Assembly (NCBI GenBank): GCA_036274645.1
Contig: DASUFH010000152.1
Span: forward strand, 1-21,757
DNA: 21,757 bases
Source of the DNA: DASUFH01 sp036274645
GTDB taxonomy: Bacteria > Acidobacteriota > Terriglobia > 20CM-2-55-15
Reading direction: 5' to 3'
The position numbers were made by a program, and so were the translations under genes. The notes under the pieces are model-generated. The model saw nothing but the letters and a program-made list of their open reading frames with translations, was not told where the DNA came from and searched no databases. Shown here one piece after another: positions 15,251 through 21,757 of this stretch. Every line of letters starts with the position of its first letter. Within the stretch, counting starts at the first letter, position 1.

Positions 15251-16618
15251 TCAGGCGCGCGACGCGGCGTGTTCGTGATCGGACTCGTCATCAGGCGCAG
15301 CGGGACCGGCTCCGTGCGCCACCTCTTTCGCCACCAACGCCAGAAAAAGGACGCCGAGCACAAAATAGAGCCCCGCAAAACCCAGCAGCGTAAACAGCGT
15401 TGTGCCGGAGTGCACCGTGGGCGACGCTCCGCTCGCGGTACGAAACAGACCATAAACGAGCCACGGCTGACGGCCGAACTCCGCAGTCATCCACCCGGCT
15501 GTGTTCGCGATGAACGGAAACGGAAACGCCAGACCAAGAACCCAGAGCATCGCTCGCATGGACTCCAGCCGGCCCAGCCACAGCAGGATGAACGCCACCG
15601 CCATGATGGCGATGAAGATCGTGCCCAGCCCGACCATGATGTGGAACGAGTAATAGAGCAGTTCGATGTTGTCCGGCCAGTCGGTCTCGGGAAACTCTTC
15701 CAGGCCGCGGACGTTCGCGGAGAAATCCCCATAGGCGATCCAGGAGAGCACGGCCGGCAGAACGATCGGGTTATCGAGCCGGCGTTCGGCCACATTCGGC
15801 TGCCCGATCATCGCCAGGGGCGCGCGCGCGCCGCTCTGAAACCGCCCTTCCATGGCGGCCAGGGTGGCGGGCTGATGCCGCGCGACGAGCCGTCCCTGTC
15901 CGTGGCCGGTGGGAAAAGCAACTGCGGCGGAAGCCATCAGTCCGGCCACGACTCCCACCGATAACGAAATCCGGGCGACCGCGGCCTGCTCGCGCCGCAG
16001 CGTCCAGTACGCGCCGACCGCGGCAACCACAAAAGATCCCGTCACGACGGCCGCCGTCTGGTTGTGCGCAAACTGCGTCAGAGCCCAGGGGCTGAACACG
16101 AACTCCAGAAGACGGCCAATCTGGAAGGATCCATCTTCAGCCAGGACATGCCCCACCGGATATTGCATGAACGCGTTCGTGGCCGTGATGAAAAAACCCG
16201 AAAGCCAGCTTCCCACCAGCAGCAGGACAGCCGCCACGAAATGCAGCTTCGGACCGAGCCGGCGCTCCCCCCACAGAAGCGCCGCCAGAAAACTCGACTC
16301 CAGAAAGAATGCAAAAATGCCTTCCATCGCAAGCGTCTGCCCGATGACGCCGCCGGTCTGGCGAGAAAACTCCGCCCAGTTGGTTCCGAACTGGAACTCC
16401 ATGGGAATTCCTGTCACCACACCCATTGCGAAAGACAGGCCGAAGATGCGGGTCCAGAAACGAGCCGCCGCATTCCACGCTTCATGACCCTCGGCGAGCC
16501 CGAAGCCTTTCATGACCACAATGAGAAGAGCCAGTCCCATCGTGAGCTGCGGAAAAATGTAGTGGAAGGTTATGGTGAATCCGAACTGTACTCGATGCCA
16601 CAGTAGAGGGTCGCTCAT
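15251..16618 (-). CDS. cydA: Cytochrome bd-type quinol oxidase subunit I (CydA), short-Q-loop / CIO-like
   Basis: A 455-residue membrane subunit carrying the three haems. His19 (RVQFGFTITFHY) corresponds to the high-spin haem ligand. His185 (QFAHNQTAA) and Met328 (SFHIMVGLG) correspond to the low-spin haem ligands His186 and Met393 of the E. coli protein. The quinol-binding loop motif GRLVARHQPATLAAMEG is intact, as is GWMTAEFGRQPW near the C-terminus. The His185-Met328 spacing is about 64 residues shorter than in E. coli, placing this in the short-Q-loop group that includes cyanide-insensitive oxidases. It probably supports respiration at low oxygen or under inhibition. No good Shine-Dalgarno precedes the ATG at 16618. 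It heads the cydAB operon. Confidence 0.95.
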   Translation of the reverse strand: MSDPLLWHRVQFGFTITFHYIFPQLTMGLALLIVVMKGFGLAEGHEAWNAAARFWTRIFGLSFAMGVVTGIPMEFQFGTNWAEFSRQTGGVIGQTLAMEGIFAFFLESSFLAALLWGERRLGPKLHFVAAVLLLVGSWLSGFFITATNAFMQYPVGHVLAEDGSFQIGRLLEFVFSPWALTQFAHNQTAAVVTGSFVVAAVGAYWTLRREQAAVARISLSVGVVAGLMASAAVAFPTGHGQGRLVARHQPATLAAMEGRFQSGARAPLAMIGQPNVAERRLDNPIVLPAVLSWIAYGDFSANVRGLEEFPETDWPDNIELLYYSFHIMVGLGTIFIAIMAVAFILLWLGRLESMRAMLWVLGLAFPFPFIANTAGWMTAEFGRQPWLVYGLFRTASGASPTVHSGTTLFTLLGFAGLYFVLGVLFLALVAKEVAHGAGPAAPDDESDHEHAASRA

Positions 16619-16760
16619 GAGAATGCCGTAATGGACCGTTGCTGGACTTTCAAGCTGCGCGAATCAGGAAATCAGTATATCAGCGGTTCGCGGACGTCGG
16701 CGGCGCGACGCTCAAGGGCGGAATGTGTGTGGACTGGCCAGCACACCGCCCCATTCTTTT

Positions 16761-16976
16761 TTATCGATGAGCCGCAGTTTGCGAGTCGGCGTCGGGCCCC
16801 GGCCATTGTGGAACATCCACCGGCCCGAAGGAAGCGGCGTCCAGCGCTCGCCCGACGGTTGCGCTGGGAGACTGCGAGGATCCGCAGGCGGTCAACCCAC
16901 CGATCACACCGATCGCGATTCCCGCAAAGAAAGACAACGCGACAGCCATGAGCCACAGCGCTCGTTTTTCGGACAT
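16761..16976 (-). CDS. Small putative lipoprotein, 71 residues
   Basis: An unrecognised short protein. The N-terminus MSEKRA is followed by a long hydrophobic stretch (LWLMAVALSFFAGIAIGV, about 7-28) and a lipobox-like LTAC with Cys31, then a 40-residue hydrophilic tail rich in Ser, Pro, Asp and Ala. It could be lipidated at Cys31 or stay as a single-pass membrane protein. GGGAG lies six bases before the ATG, which is why I favour this frame over overlapping open frames on the plus strand. It is 142 bp upstream of cydA on the same strand, so it may be transcribed with the oxidase, but nothing in its sequence links it to oxidase function. Confidence 0.5.
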   Translation of the reverse strand: MSEKRALWLMAVALSFFAGIAIGVIGGLTACGSSQSPSATVGRALDAASFGPVDVPQWPGPDADSQTAAHR

Positions 16977-17305
16977 CCTGGACTCCCTGGCGCGTAAATT
17001 TTAACGGGGACCAGTTCCGCCGCGCCGGGCGAGAACATAACGCAGCGTTGCAGTGACAGCAAGGGAGATGAACAGGCAGGACAATGAGCAGACAGCGCGA
17101 TTCACAGTTTACCGAACGCTTCTTCTGTCACATGTCCATGCTGTACTGTCCAATCTCAAATGTAGTTGGCCAGATCCCCCACTGACTCATTGGCCGTTAT
17201 GACAAGCCAGCTCACAACGGACAGCCGGGGGAAGCTGAGATCGCGCCCCTGCTCGGGCAGTTCCCCCGCTCCAGAACCGAACCCATTTGATGCGATGATC
17301 TCCAC
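16977..17305. other. Intergenic region between divergent genes
   Basis: This 329-bp gap separates the small lipoprotein (minus) from the pseudouridine synthase (plus), so it should hold promoters for both; none with a convincing -35/-10 pair was seen. It contains a weak inverted pair, GGGGGAAGCTG (17227-17237) and CAGTTCCCCC (17258-17267), and a GGACAGCCGGGGG string that resembles the ends of the palindromes at 7170-7366 and 11279-11488, perhaps a decayed relative. No coding sequence or RNA gene is recognised. Confidence 0.5.
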
Positions 17306-18211
17306 ATGACCGTATCGCGCCTCTATCTGCCACGCCTCGAACAGCCTCCGGCGACGATCCTCGAATACCTTGTGGCGCGCTTTGCGCAGATCCCGCAGCC
17401 GGTATGGCTCGGACGGATACAGCGTGGCCTGGTCACCACAAGCGATGGCGCGAGAATCGGCCCCGATACGCCATACCGGCACGGCCTGACCGTCCACTAT
17501 TACCGCGAGGTCCCGGATGAAGTTGACGATGTGGAAGCAGAGACCATTGTGTATCAGGACTCGGACATTCTCGTCGCAGACAAGCCTCACGGAATGCCGG
17601 TCACGCCGGCCGGAGAGTACGTCGCGCGCGCCTTGCTGAGCCGGCTCGAACGGCGCTCGGGCCTCACGGGAATTGCGCCGGCTCACCGCCTCGACCGGGA
17701 AACGGCCGGCCTCGTGCTCTTCACGCTCCATCGAAACGCGCGATCGCGCTATCAGGCGCTGTTTCAGACGCGGGCGATCGAGCGCGAATACCTCGCCGTT
17801 GCCGAGATCTCCGAGATGCCGGATGAACGCCAATGGGTGGTCCGGAATCGCCTGGGGCCTGGAACGCCATGGTTCCGCCGCCAGATTGTCGAAGGCCCGC
17901 CAAACGCTACCACGCGCATCGAACTTGTCGAGATGGGCGCCAGGTACGGATTCTTTCGACTCAAGCCGGAAACGGGACGCAAACATCAACTGAGGGCGCA
18001 CATGGCTTCCATCGGATTTCCGATCGTCGGAGATCCGCTCTACCCTCAACAACGGCCGGCGCAGGCAGGGGATACCCCACTGCAGTTACTGGCGGCAAAA
18101 CTTTCGTTTACGGATCCCTTGACCGGACGGCGCCGGGAGTTTCAATCCATGCGAACGCTGTTGCTCGCGCCAGACGACGCTACTGGCAGGTCATTTTACG
18201 GCCGAGTTTGA
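17306..18211 (+). CDS. RluA-family pseudouridine synthase
   Basis: A 301-residue RNA-modifying enzyme that isomerises uridine to pseudouridine. The catalytic Asp130 sits in HRLDRETAG. Other family motifs are VYQDSDILVADKPHGMPV ahead of the active site, REYLAV, and the C-terminal RNA-contact segment KPETGRKHQLRAHM followed by GFPIVGDPLYP. The N-terminal ~80 residues include an S4-like or truncated RNA-binding portion (ILEYLVARFAQIPQPVWLGRIQRGLV). The target (23S rRNA, 16S rRNA or tRNA) cannot be assigned; the RluA superfamily includes TruC and RluD, so I leave the symbol blank. The start lacks a strong ribosome-binding site. Its last 32 bp overlap the convergent S8 protease gene. Confidence 0.93.
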   Translation: MTVSRLYLPRLEQPPATILEYLVARFAQIPQPVWLGRIQRGLVTTSDGARIGPDTPYRHGLTVHYYREVPDEVDDVEAETIVYQDSDILVADKPHGMPVTPAGEYVARALLSRLERRSGLTGIAPAHRLDRETAGLVLFTLHRNARSRYQALFQTRAIEREYLAVAEISEMPDERQWVVRNRLGPGTPWFRRQIVEGPPNATTRIELVEMGARYGFFRLKPETGRKHQLRAHMASIGFPIVGDPLYPQQRPAQAGDTPLQLLAAKLSFTDPLTGRRREFQSMRTLLLAPDDATGRSFYGRV

Positions 18212-20564
18212 CCATCGCGCGGCAGACATCGAGCAATCCATAGCCGAACTCCGGGTCCGGCCCTGCGGCGCCAAGATCTCTGGCGGTTTCACGCAACAGG
18301 GCAAGCAATTCAGCTTCGGTCAGATTCGGACGCTGCCGCAGCAGCAGCGCCACGGCTCCGGCGCCGAAAGCAGTGGCGGCGGAGGTGCCTGAAAAAATCT
18401 GGGCGCGTCCTCCGGGACCGGCGCTGAGAATATCGACGCCCGGGGCCGCGATATCGACGAAGGCGCCCCGGGTCGCCTGCGGATAGAGACGGCTTGTGGC
18501 ATCGACCGCCGTAACCGCAATGGCTTTGTCGAACGCGGCCGGATAACTTGGCCGGCCCGAGGGTCCATCATTTCCTGCGGCGGCAACGACAGTGATTCCC
18601 TTACCGGCCGCGTTTTCAACCATCTTCGCCAGGAGCTTGTCTTCCGGCCCACCCACGCTGAGATTCATGACGCGAACGTTCTTCGCGGTGGCGAGATCGA
18701 TGCCGCGCGCCAGCGTGCTGGACCAGCAGCGCGCGCTGGCGAGACCGCGGGACTCGGCGACACAGGCCTTGATGGCCACCAGCTGGACGCCGGGCGCCAC
18801 ACCGCCGGATACCGAGCCGGGAACCGGGTCGCTGGCGATGACGCCGGCGACCAGCGTGCCGTGAGCGTCCGGGGTCCAGCCGGTGCGCGTCACATCCGTG
18901 TAATCGACCACCTTCTTCGCCAGGGCCGCGCTGGCCGTATCGATACCGGCGTCGATCACGCCCACGCGAACGCCTTCACCGCGCGTCACCGTTTGCGCGC
19001 GATCGGCGCCGATCATGCGCAAGCCGTAAAGGAGCTGGCCGGGAGGGGAAGACGACGCCTGCGACGTATCGTAGACAAAGTCCGGTTGCGCCAGCGTGAC
19101 GCGCGGATCCGCGGCGAGAGCCGCCGCCTTCGCCACGGCGCCCACGCCGTCGGTGATTTCAAAAACCACCATGCCGAGATTGGCGGTGGCCAGAGGGATG
19201 ACTTCCACGACCGACAGGCCATTGGCCAGCGCGATCGCCTGCGCAACGCCCAGCGTCGCGGCCGGCGTCGCCGCAGCCACGGTTGCCAGCACGCGCCGTG
19301 GAACCACCACCGGCGCGGGACGCGACGCCGTCGACGGATGGCTTTCGCGCGCCTGTTCCAGGCAGGGACACGTCGGCCCCTCCAGGCGGGTCACAATCCT
19401 GAAATTGCCGGCGCCGACTCCCTGTACACGCCGCTCAACCGCGTTCGTCCTTCCGCCGGACGTGTTGGCCACCTGATAATTCCCTCCCCCCGAAATCGAC
19501 ACGACGCGCGGATTTTCGTTCGAGATCGTCAGGGGCATCGGATCCGTCGTTCCGCTCACCACGAGCCGGAACGTCGTGGACTGGCCCTTCATCACCTTGG
19601 TCCGATCCAGTATGGCGTCCAGTCCCAGAGCAACCGTCGCGGCGCGATCCCCGGCGGGAAAACCAGCGGTGGGATCACCCGTCACGACGTGCGGCCCCGG
19701 CGTCATCGTCGCCGGCAGCAGCAGCCGAGCCACATGACGGGACGCAGCCAGCACCGTGGCGGGCTGCCCATCAATCCGCAAGGCGCTCGACGTCTGTTCG
19801 GGGAAATCCCCGCAAACGCACAACGATGATCCAAGGAAAGAATACGCGGGACATGAGCGGACATGTGGCGTCCGGATCTCTGCCGCGCTCGAAACCACCG
19901 TGTCGTCAGCGGAGAGAGAATCCACGATCCGCTCGCCCCAGACGTCGAAATAGGAAACGCGCACCGGCGTTCCCGGCTGAAGATCATCGGGCAGACGCGC
20001 CCTGATCCGGCCGGAGGCCGTGCGTTCCGCTACGACACCGGCAATGATCCACTGACCGTCCGGCGGCGTGAGGCCCGAATCAAGAACGGCGGCCTCAATC
20101 GTTTCACCCGGACTGACGATCAGCGGAAACTCGATCAGGCCGGCCGTGGATCCCGGCGCCTCGAGCGCGGGAGACAGCGTCGCCTTGAAGCTCTTGTCCA
20201 GAACGTTCTTCTTCTCCCGCCGCATCCGGACCTTGACGTCCTTGATCTCCTTGAGGTCAAACAGCGTCAGCCGGAATCGCAGCGGCGCGGACGCGGCTGC
20301 GCCGGACAGCCGGACGGCTCCGCCATCCCGCTCGAGCGTCCAGCCCGGCGGACCCGACATCAATACAGCGGTCCGGGACGTGTTCCCTGGCAGTTCGACG
20401 CGCGCTTCATCCACAGGTCCGGACATTTCGACGACATGGATGAGCAAGGACGAACTGCCATCCGGCAGCGCCCGTACCGCAATGGTCACGGGCGCGGATT
20501 TCTCCCGCGCGCCCAGCATCGGAGTGAAAAACAGCAGGCCCGCAATGACCAGTAACCGCTTCAT
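18180..20564 (-). CDS. Secreted S8 (subtilisin-family) serine protease with propeptide-like module, linked to ECF sigma/anti-sigma
   Basis: A 794-residue exported protease. The start at 20564 overlaps the anti-sigma stop (ATGA) and has GGAG eight bases upstream; although the frame stays open further upstream, this start gives a signal peptide (MKRLLVIAGLLFFTPMLGA). An N-terminal region of about 400 residues, with beta-rich, Ig/IPT-like stretches and paired cysteines (CPAYSF, CVCGDF, CPC), precedes a propeptide-like module (about 423-498, ending DPRVTLAQPDF). The catalytic domain has Asp538 (VIDAGID), His568 (DAHGTLVAG), Asn665 (AAAGNDGPSG) and Ser728 (SGTSAATAFG). The serine motif departs from the common GTSMAxP. 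Co-translation with a membrane anti-sigma factor suggests a role in, or control by, the sigma pathway. It converges on and overlaps the pseudouridine synthase by 32 bp. Confidence 0.93.
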   Translation of the reverse strand: MKRLLVIAGLLFFTPMLGAREKSAPVTIAVRALPDGSSSLLIHVVEMSGPVDEARVELPGNTSRTAVLMSGPPGWTLERDGGAVRLSGAAASAPLRFRLTLFDLKEIKDVKVRMRREKKNVLDKSFKATLSPALEAPGSTAGLIEFPLIVSPGETIEAAVLDSGLTPPDGQWIIAGVVAERTASGRIRARLPDDLQPGTPVRVSYFDVWGERIVDSLSADDTVVSSAAEIRTPHVRSCPAYSFLGSSLCVCGDFPEQTSSALRIDGQPATVLAASRHVARLLLPATMTPGPHVVTGDPTAGFPAGDRAATVALGLDAILDRTKVMKGQSTTFRLVVSGTTDPMPLTISNENPRVVSISGGGNYQVANTSGGRTNAVERRVQGVGAGNFRIVTRLEGPTCPCLEQARESHPSTASRPAPVVVPRRVLATVAAATPAATLGVAQAIALANGLSVVEVIPLATANLGMVVFEITDGVGAVAKAAALAADPRVTLAQPDFVYDTSQASSSPPGQLLYGLRMIGADRAQTVTRGEGVRVGVIDAGIDTASAALAKKVVDYTDVTRTGWTPDAHGTLVAGVIASDPVPGSVSGGVAPGVQLVAIKACVAESRGLASARCWSSTLARGIDLATAKNVRVMNLSVGGPEDKLLAKMVENAAGKGITVVAAAGNDGPSGRPSYPAAFDKAIAVTAVDATSRLYPQATRGAFVDIAAPGVDILSAGPGGRAQIFSGTSAATAFGAGAVALLLRQRPNLTEAELLALLRETARDLGAAGPDPEFGYGLLDVCRAMVKLGRKMTCQ

Positions 20565-21208
20565 GGCTGTCGCTCCACAAAAGAAATGACATCGGTTTTC
20601 GCGCGGAGATCGCGAATGGTGGACTCCACTTCCGCATCGCTGTCGGCCCGGCCCGTCAGCTCGACGACGTAAACACCCAGCGCCGACGGGCCGGAAACCA
20701 AATTGGCGCCCAGATCCACCAGAACCTGGCGCAGAGCCTGCTCGGTCACAGTCGGCTGGAACATGACGGTGAGACGCGGCCCGGAACGAACACCGGTCTG
20801 ACCCGACAGCGTGGTGTATGGGCCGGTCCATGTTGTCCGCCAGTACAGCCCGGCCAGAATCAGGAGCAACGCCAGTTGGGCGGCAAGCACAAAGCGGGTT
20901 ACTGGAATCGACGGGGCCCAGAAAGCGCTGAGCCAGGAAAACAGACGGGGCCGGCTCTCCGCCCGTTCCCTCTCCCACTCGCCGACCGCCGCCATGGTTC
21001 GGTCGAACGAAACATCGGCCGGTGGCATGTCTTTGTCGAAGTCCTTGAACGCCACCGTCAGGGCCCCGAGTTCTTCCAGTTCCTGCCGGCATTCCGCGCA
21101 ACCGGACAGGTGCTCTTCCACCGCGACGCATTCCTCCTGGCCAAGCGTCCGGTTCGCATACCACGGCAACAGTTCGAAAATCGTTTCGTGTGAGGATTCA
21201 CGCGTCAT
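20561..21208 (-). CDS. Membrane anti-sigma factor with zinc-type motif and propeptide-like C-terminal domain
   Basis: A 215-residue regulator that should bind and silence the adjacent ECF sigma factor. The start at 21208 overlaps the sigma stop (ATGA) and is preceded by GGGAGGGG; an in-frame upstream ATG would extend into the sigma gene and lacks such a site. Residues 1-90 are cytoplasmic with the zinc-associated anti-sigma signature His33-x3-Cys37-x2-Cys40 (EEHLSGCAECRQEL). A single membrane helix lies at about 104-123 (TRFVLAAQLALLLILAGLYW). The extracytoplasmic part (about 145-213) reads RLTVMFQPTVTEQALRQVL, GANLVSGPSALGVYVVEL and LRAKTDVISFVE, closely resembling the alpha/beta propeptides of subtilase proteases and the module inside the next gene. 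Release could follow proteolysis of, or ligand binding to, this domain. Confidence 0.9.
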   Translation of the reverse strand: MTRESSHETIFELLPWYANRTLGQEECVAVEEHLSGCAECRQELEELGALTVAFKDFDKDMPPADVSFDRTMAAVGEWERERAESRPRLFSWLSAFWAPSIPVTRFVLAAQLALLLILAGLYWRTTWTGPYTTLSGQTGVRSGPRLTVMFQPTVTEQALRQVLVDLGANLVSGPSALGVYVVELTGRADSDAEVESTIRDLRAKTDVISFVERQP

Positions 21209-21757
21209 ATCGTTACCCCTCCCGCTAAAAATTCTTTCATTTGTTTTCGAGCGTAGAACAGCCGGGTCTTCACCGTATTGAGGGGACACTGCAGGATTTC
21301 TGCAATTTCCGAACAGGAGAACCCCTGATAGAAGGTGAGATCCAGCACTTCGCGATGCTGTTCCGTCAGCTTCGCAAGCGCCCGGTTGATTGCGGCGCTC
21401 GTATCGATGTCCGCCAGCGCTTCGTCCGGGAGCTGTCCCCCCGAAGGAATCTGCATAGCCTCATCGATTTCCACCGTGACGGGCTTTCCCCGCCTCAGGA
21501 AACTCAGAGCCTTGTGCCGCGCAATTCCGAAGATCCAGGTGGATACCTGAGAGGAGCCCCGAAACCTGCCGGCGCCTTTCCACACATCCAGCATCACATC
21601 GGAAACCAGCTCATCCACCGCCTCTCTGGAGCCGACCATGCGAAACAGGTACCCACAGAGCCGTCGGTGGTATGTCGTGTAAAGGCGTTCAAAGGCGGCG
21701 CGATCGCCGGCGGCTGTCTGCTGCAGCCATTCTGCCTCCCGCTCCCGCGCCGGTATC
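21205..21757 (-). CDS. ECF (sigma-70 family) RNA polymerase sigma factor, 5' end outside window
   Basis: The reading frame stays open to the right edge of the window, so at least 183 residues are visible and the true start lies beyond 21757; an internal ATG at 21639 would cut region 2 and is not the start. Region 2 is seen in AGDRAAFERLYTTYHRRLCG, DELVSDVMLDVWKGAGRF and the STWIFGIARHKALSFLRR segment that contacts the -10. Region 4 is seen in LTEQHREVLDLTFYQGFSCS and EIAEILQCPLNTVKTRL, the -35-binding helix-turn-helix. It ends in a 4-bp overlap with the anti-sigma gene, and that gene overlaps the S8 protease, so sigma, anti-sigma and protease form one translationally coupled unit. The regulated promoters lie outside what can be seen. 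Confidence 0.95.
   Translation of the reverse strand, partial: IPAREREAEWLQQTAAGDRAAFERLYTTYHRRLCGYLFRMVGSREAVDELVSDVMLDVWKGAGRFRGSSQVSTWIFGIARHKALSFLRRGKPVTVEIDEAMQIPSGGQLPDEALADIDTSAAINRALAKLTEQHREVLDLTFYQGFSCSEIAEILQCPLNTVKTRLFYARKQMKEFLAGGVTI

Noticed and set aside
16631..16997. Short plus-strand frames upstream of cydA
   Set aside because: They are Arg/Ser/Pro-rich without start signals; the minus-strand 71-residue frame has a ribosome-binding site and a lipoprotein-like N-terminus.
20565..21164. Upstream extension of the S8 protease frame, giving a 994-residue protein
   Set aside because: The extension lies antiphase inside the anti-sigma gene, has no protease-like content, and the internal ATG at 20564 has a ribosome-binding site, a signal peptide and an ATGA overlap.

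Overview
This is a GC-rich bacterial chromosome segment with about sixteen protein genes, no rRNA or tRNA that I could see, and at least seven palindromic repeat structures in the gaps. The gene content points to a Gram-negative, aerobic heterotroph: a TonB-dependent receptor with an N-terminal carboxypeptidase-regulatory-like domain, a secreted S9 peptidase, MurA, cytochrome bd and NuoF. The receptor style and the repeat-filled spacers resemble Acidobacteriota (Bryobacterales or Vicinamibacteria type). That placement is inferred from family resemblance and was not tested.

Layout. 1-2744 (minus strand): a histidine kinase and NarL-type response regulator overlapping by 4 bp, followed 44 bp later by a secreted protein whose mature N-terminus would be histidine, resembling a lytic polysaccharide monooxygenase (LPMO). 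2820-2957: imperfect palindrome. 2967-5953 (minus): a lone nuoF and an Amt ammonium transporter, separated by a REP-pair element. 6115-7147: a small anchored secreted protein converging on a luciferase-domain (DUF5519-like) protein. 7170-7366: a hairpin with 62-nt arms. 7421-11256 (plus): S9 peptidase and murA, separated by a REP pair interrupted by a 106-bp palindromic insertion with a 7-bp direct duplication. 11279-11488: another large palindrome. 11573-13999 (plus): TonB-dependent receptor. 14016-14137: REP pair between convergent genes. 14195-16976 (minus): cydAB of the short-Q-loop type and a 71-residue putative lipoprotein. 17306-18211 (plus): RluA-type pseudouridine synthase. 18180-21757 (minus): ECF sigma factor (5' end cut by the window edge), membrane anti-sigma factor and S8 protease, each pair overlapping by 4 bp (ATGA).

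How the genes work together. The most interesting unit is the last one. The anti-sigma factor has a zinc-type HxxxCxxC motif, one membrane segment and an extracytoplasmic C-terminal domain that reads like a subtilase propeptide. The co-translated S8 protease carries a similar propeptide-like module before its catalytic domain. This suggests a cell-envelope sensing circuit in which protease and anti-sigma factor act on each other. The second notable theme is the density and nesting of palindromic elements, including an insertion into the loop of another repeat's hairpin.
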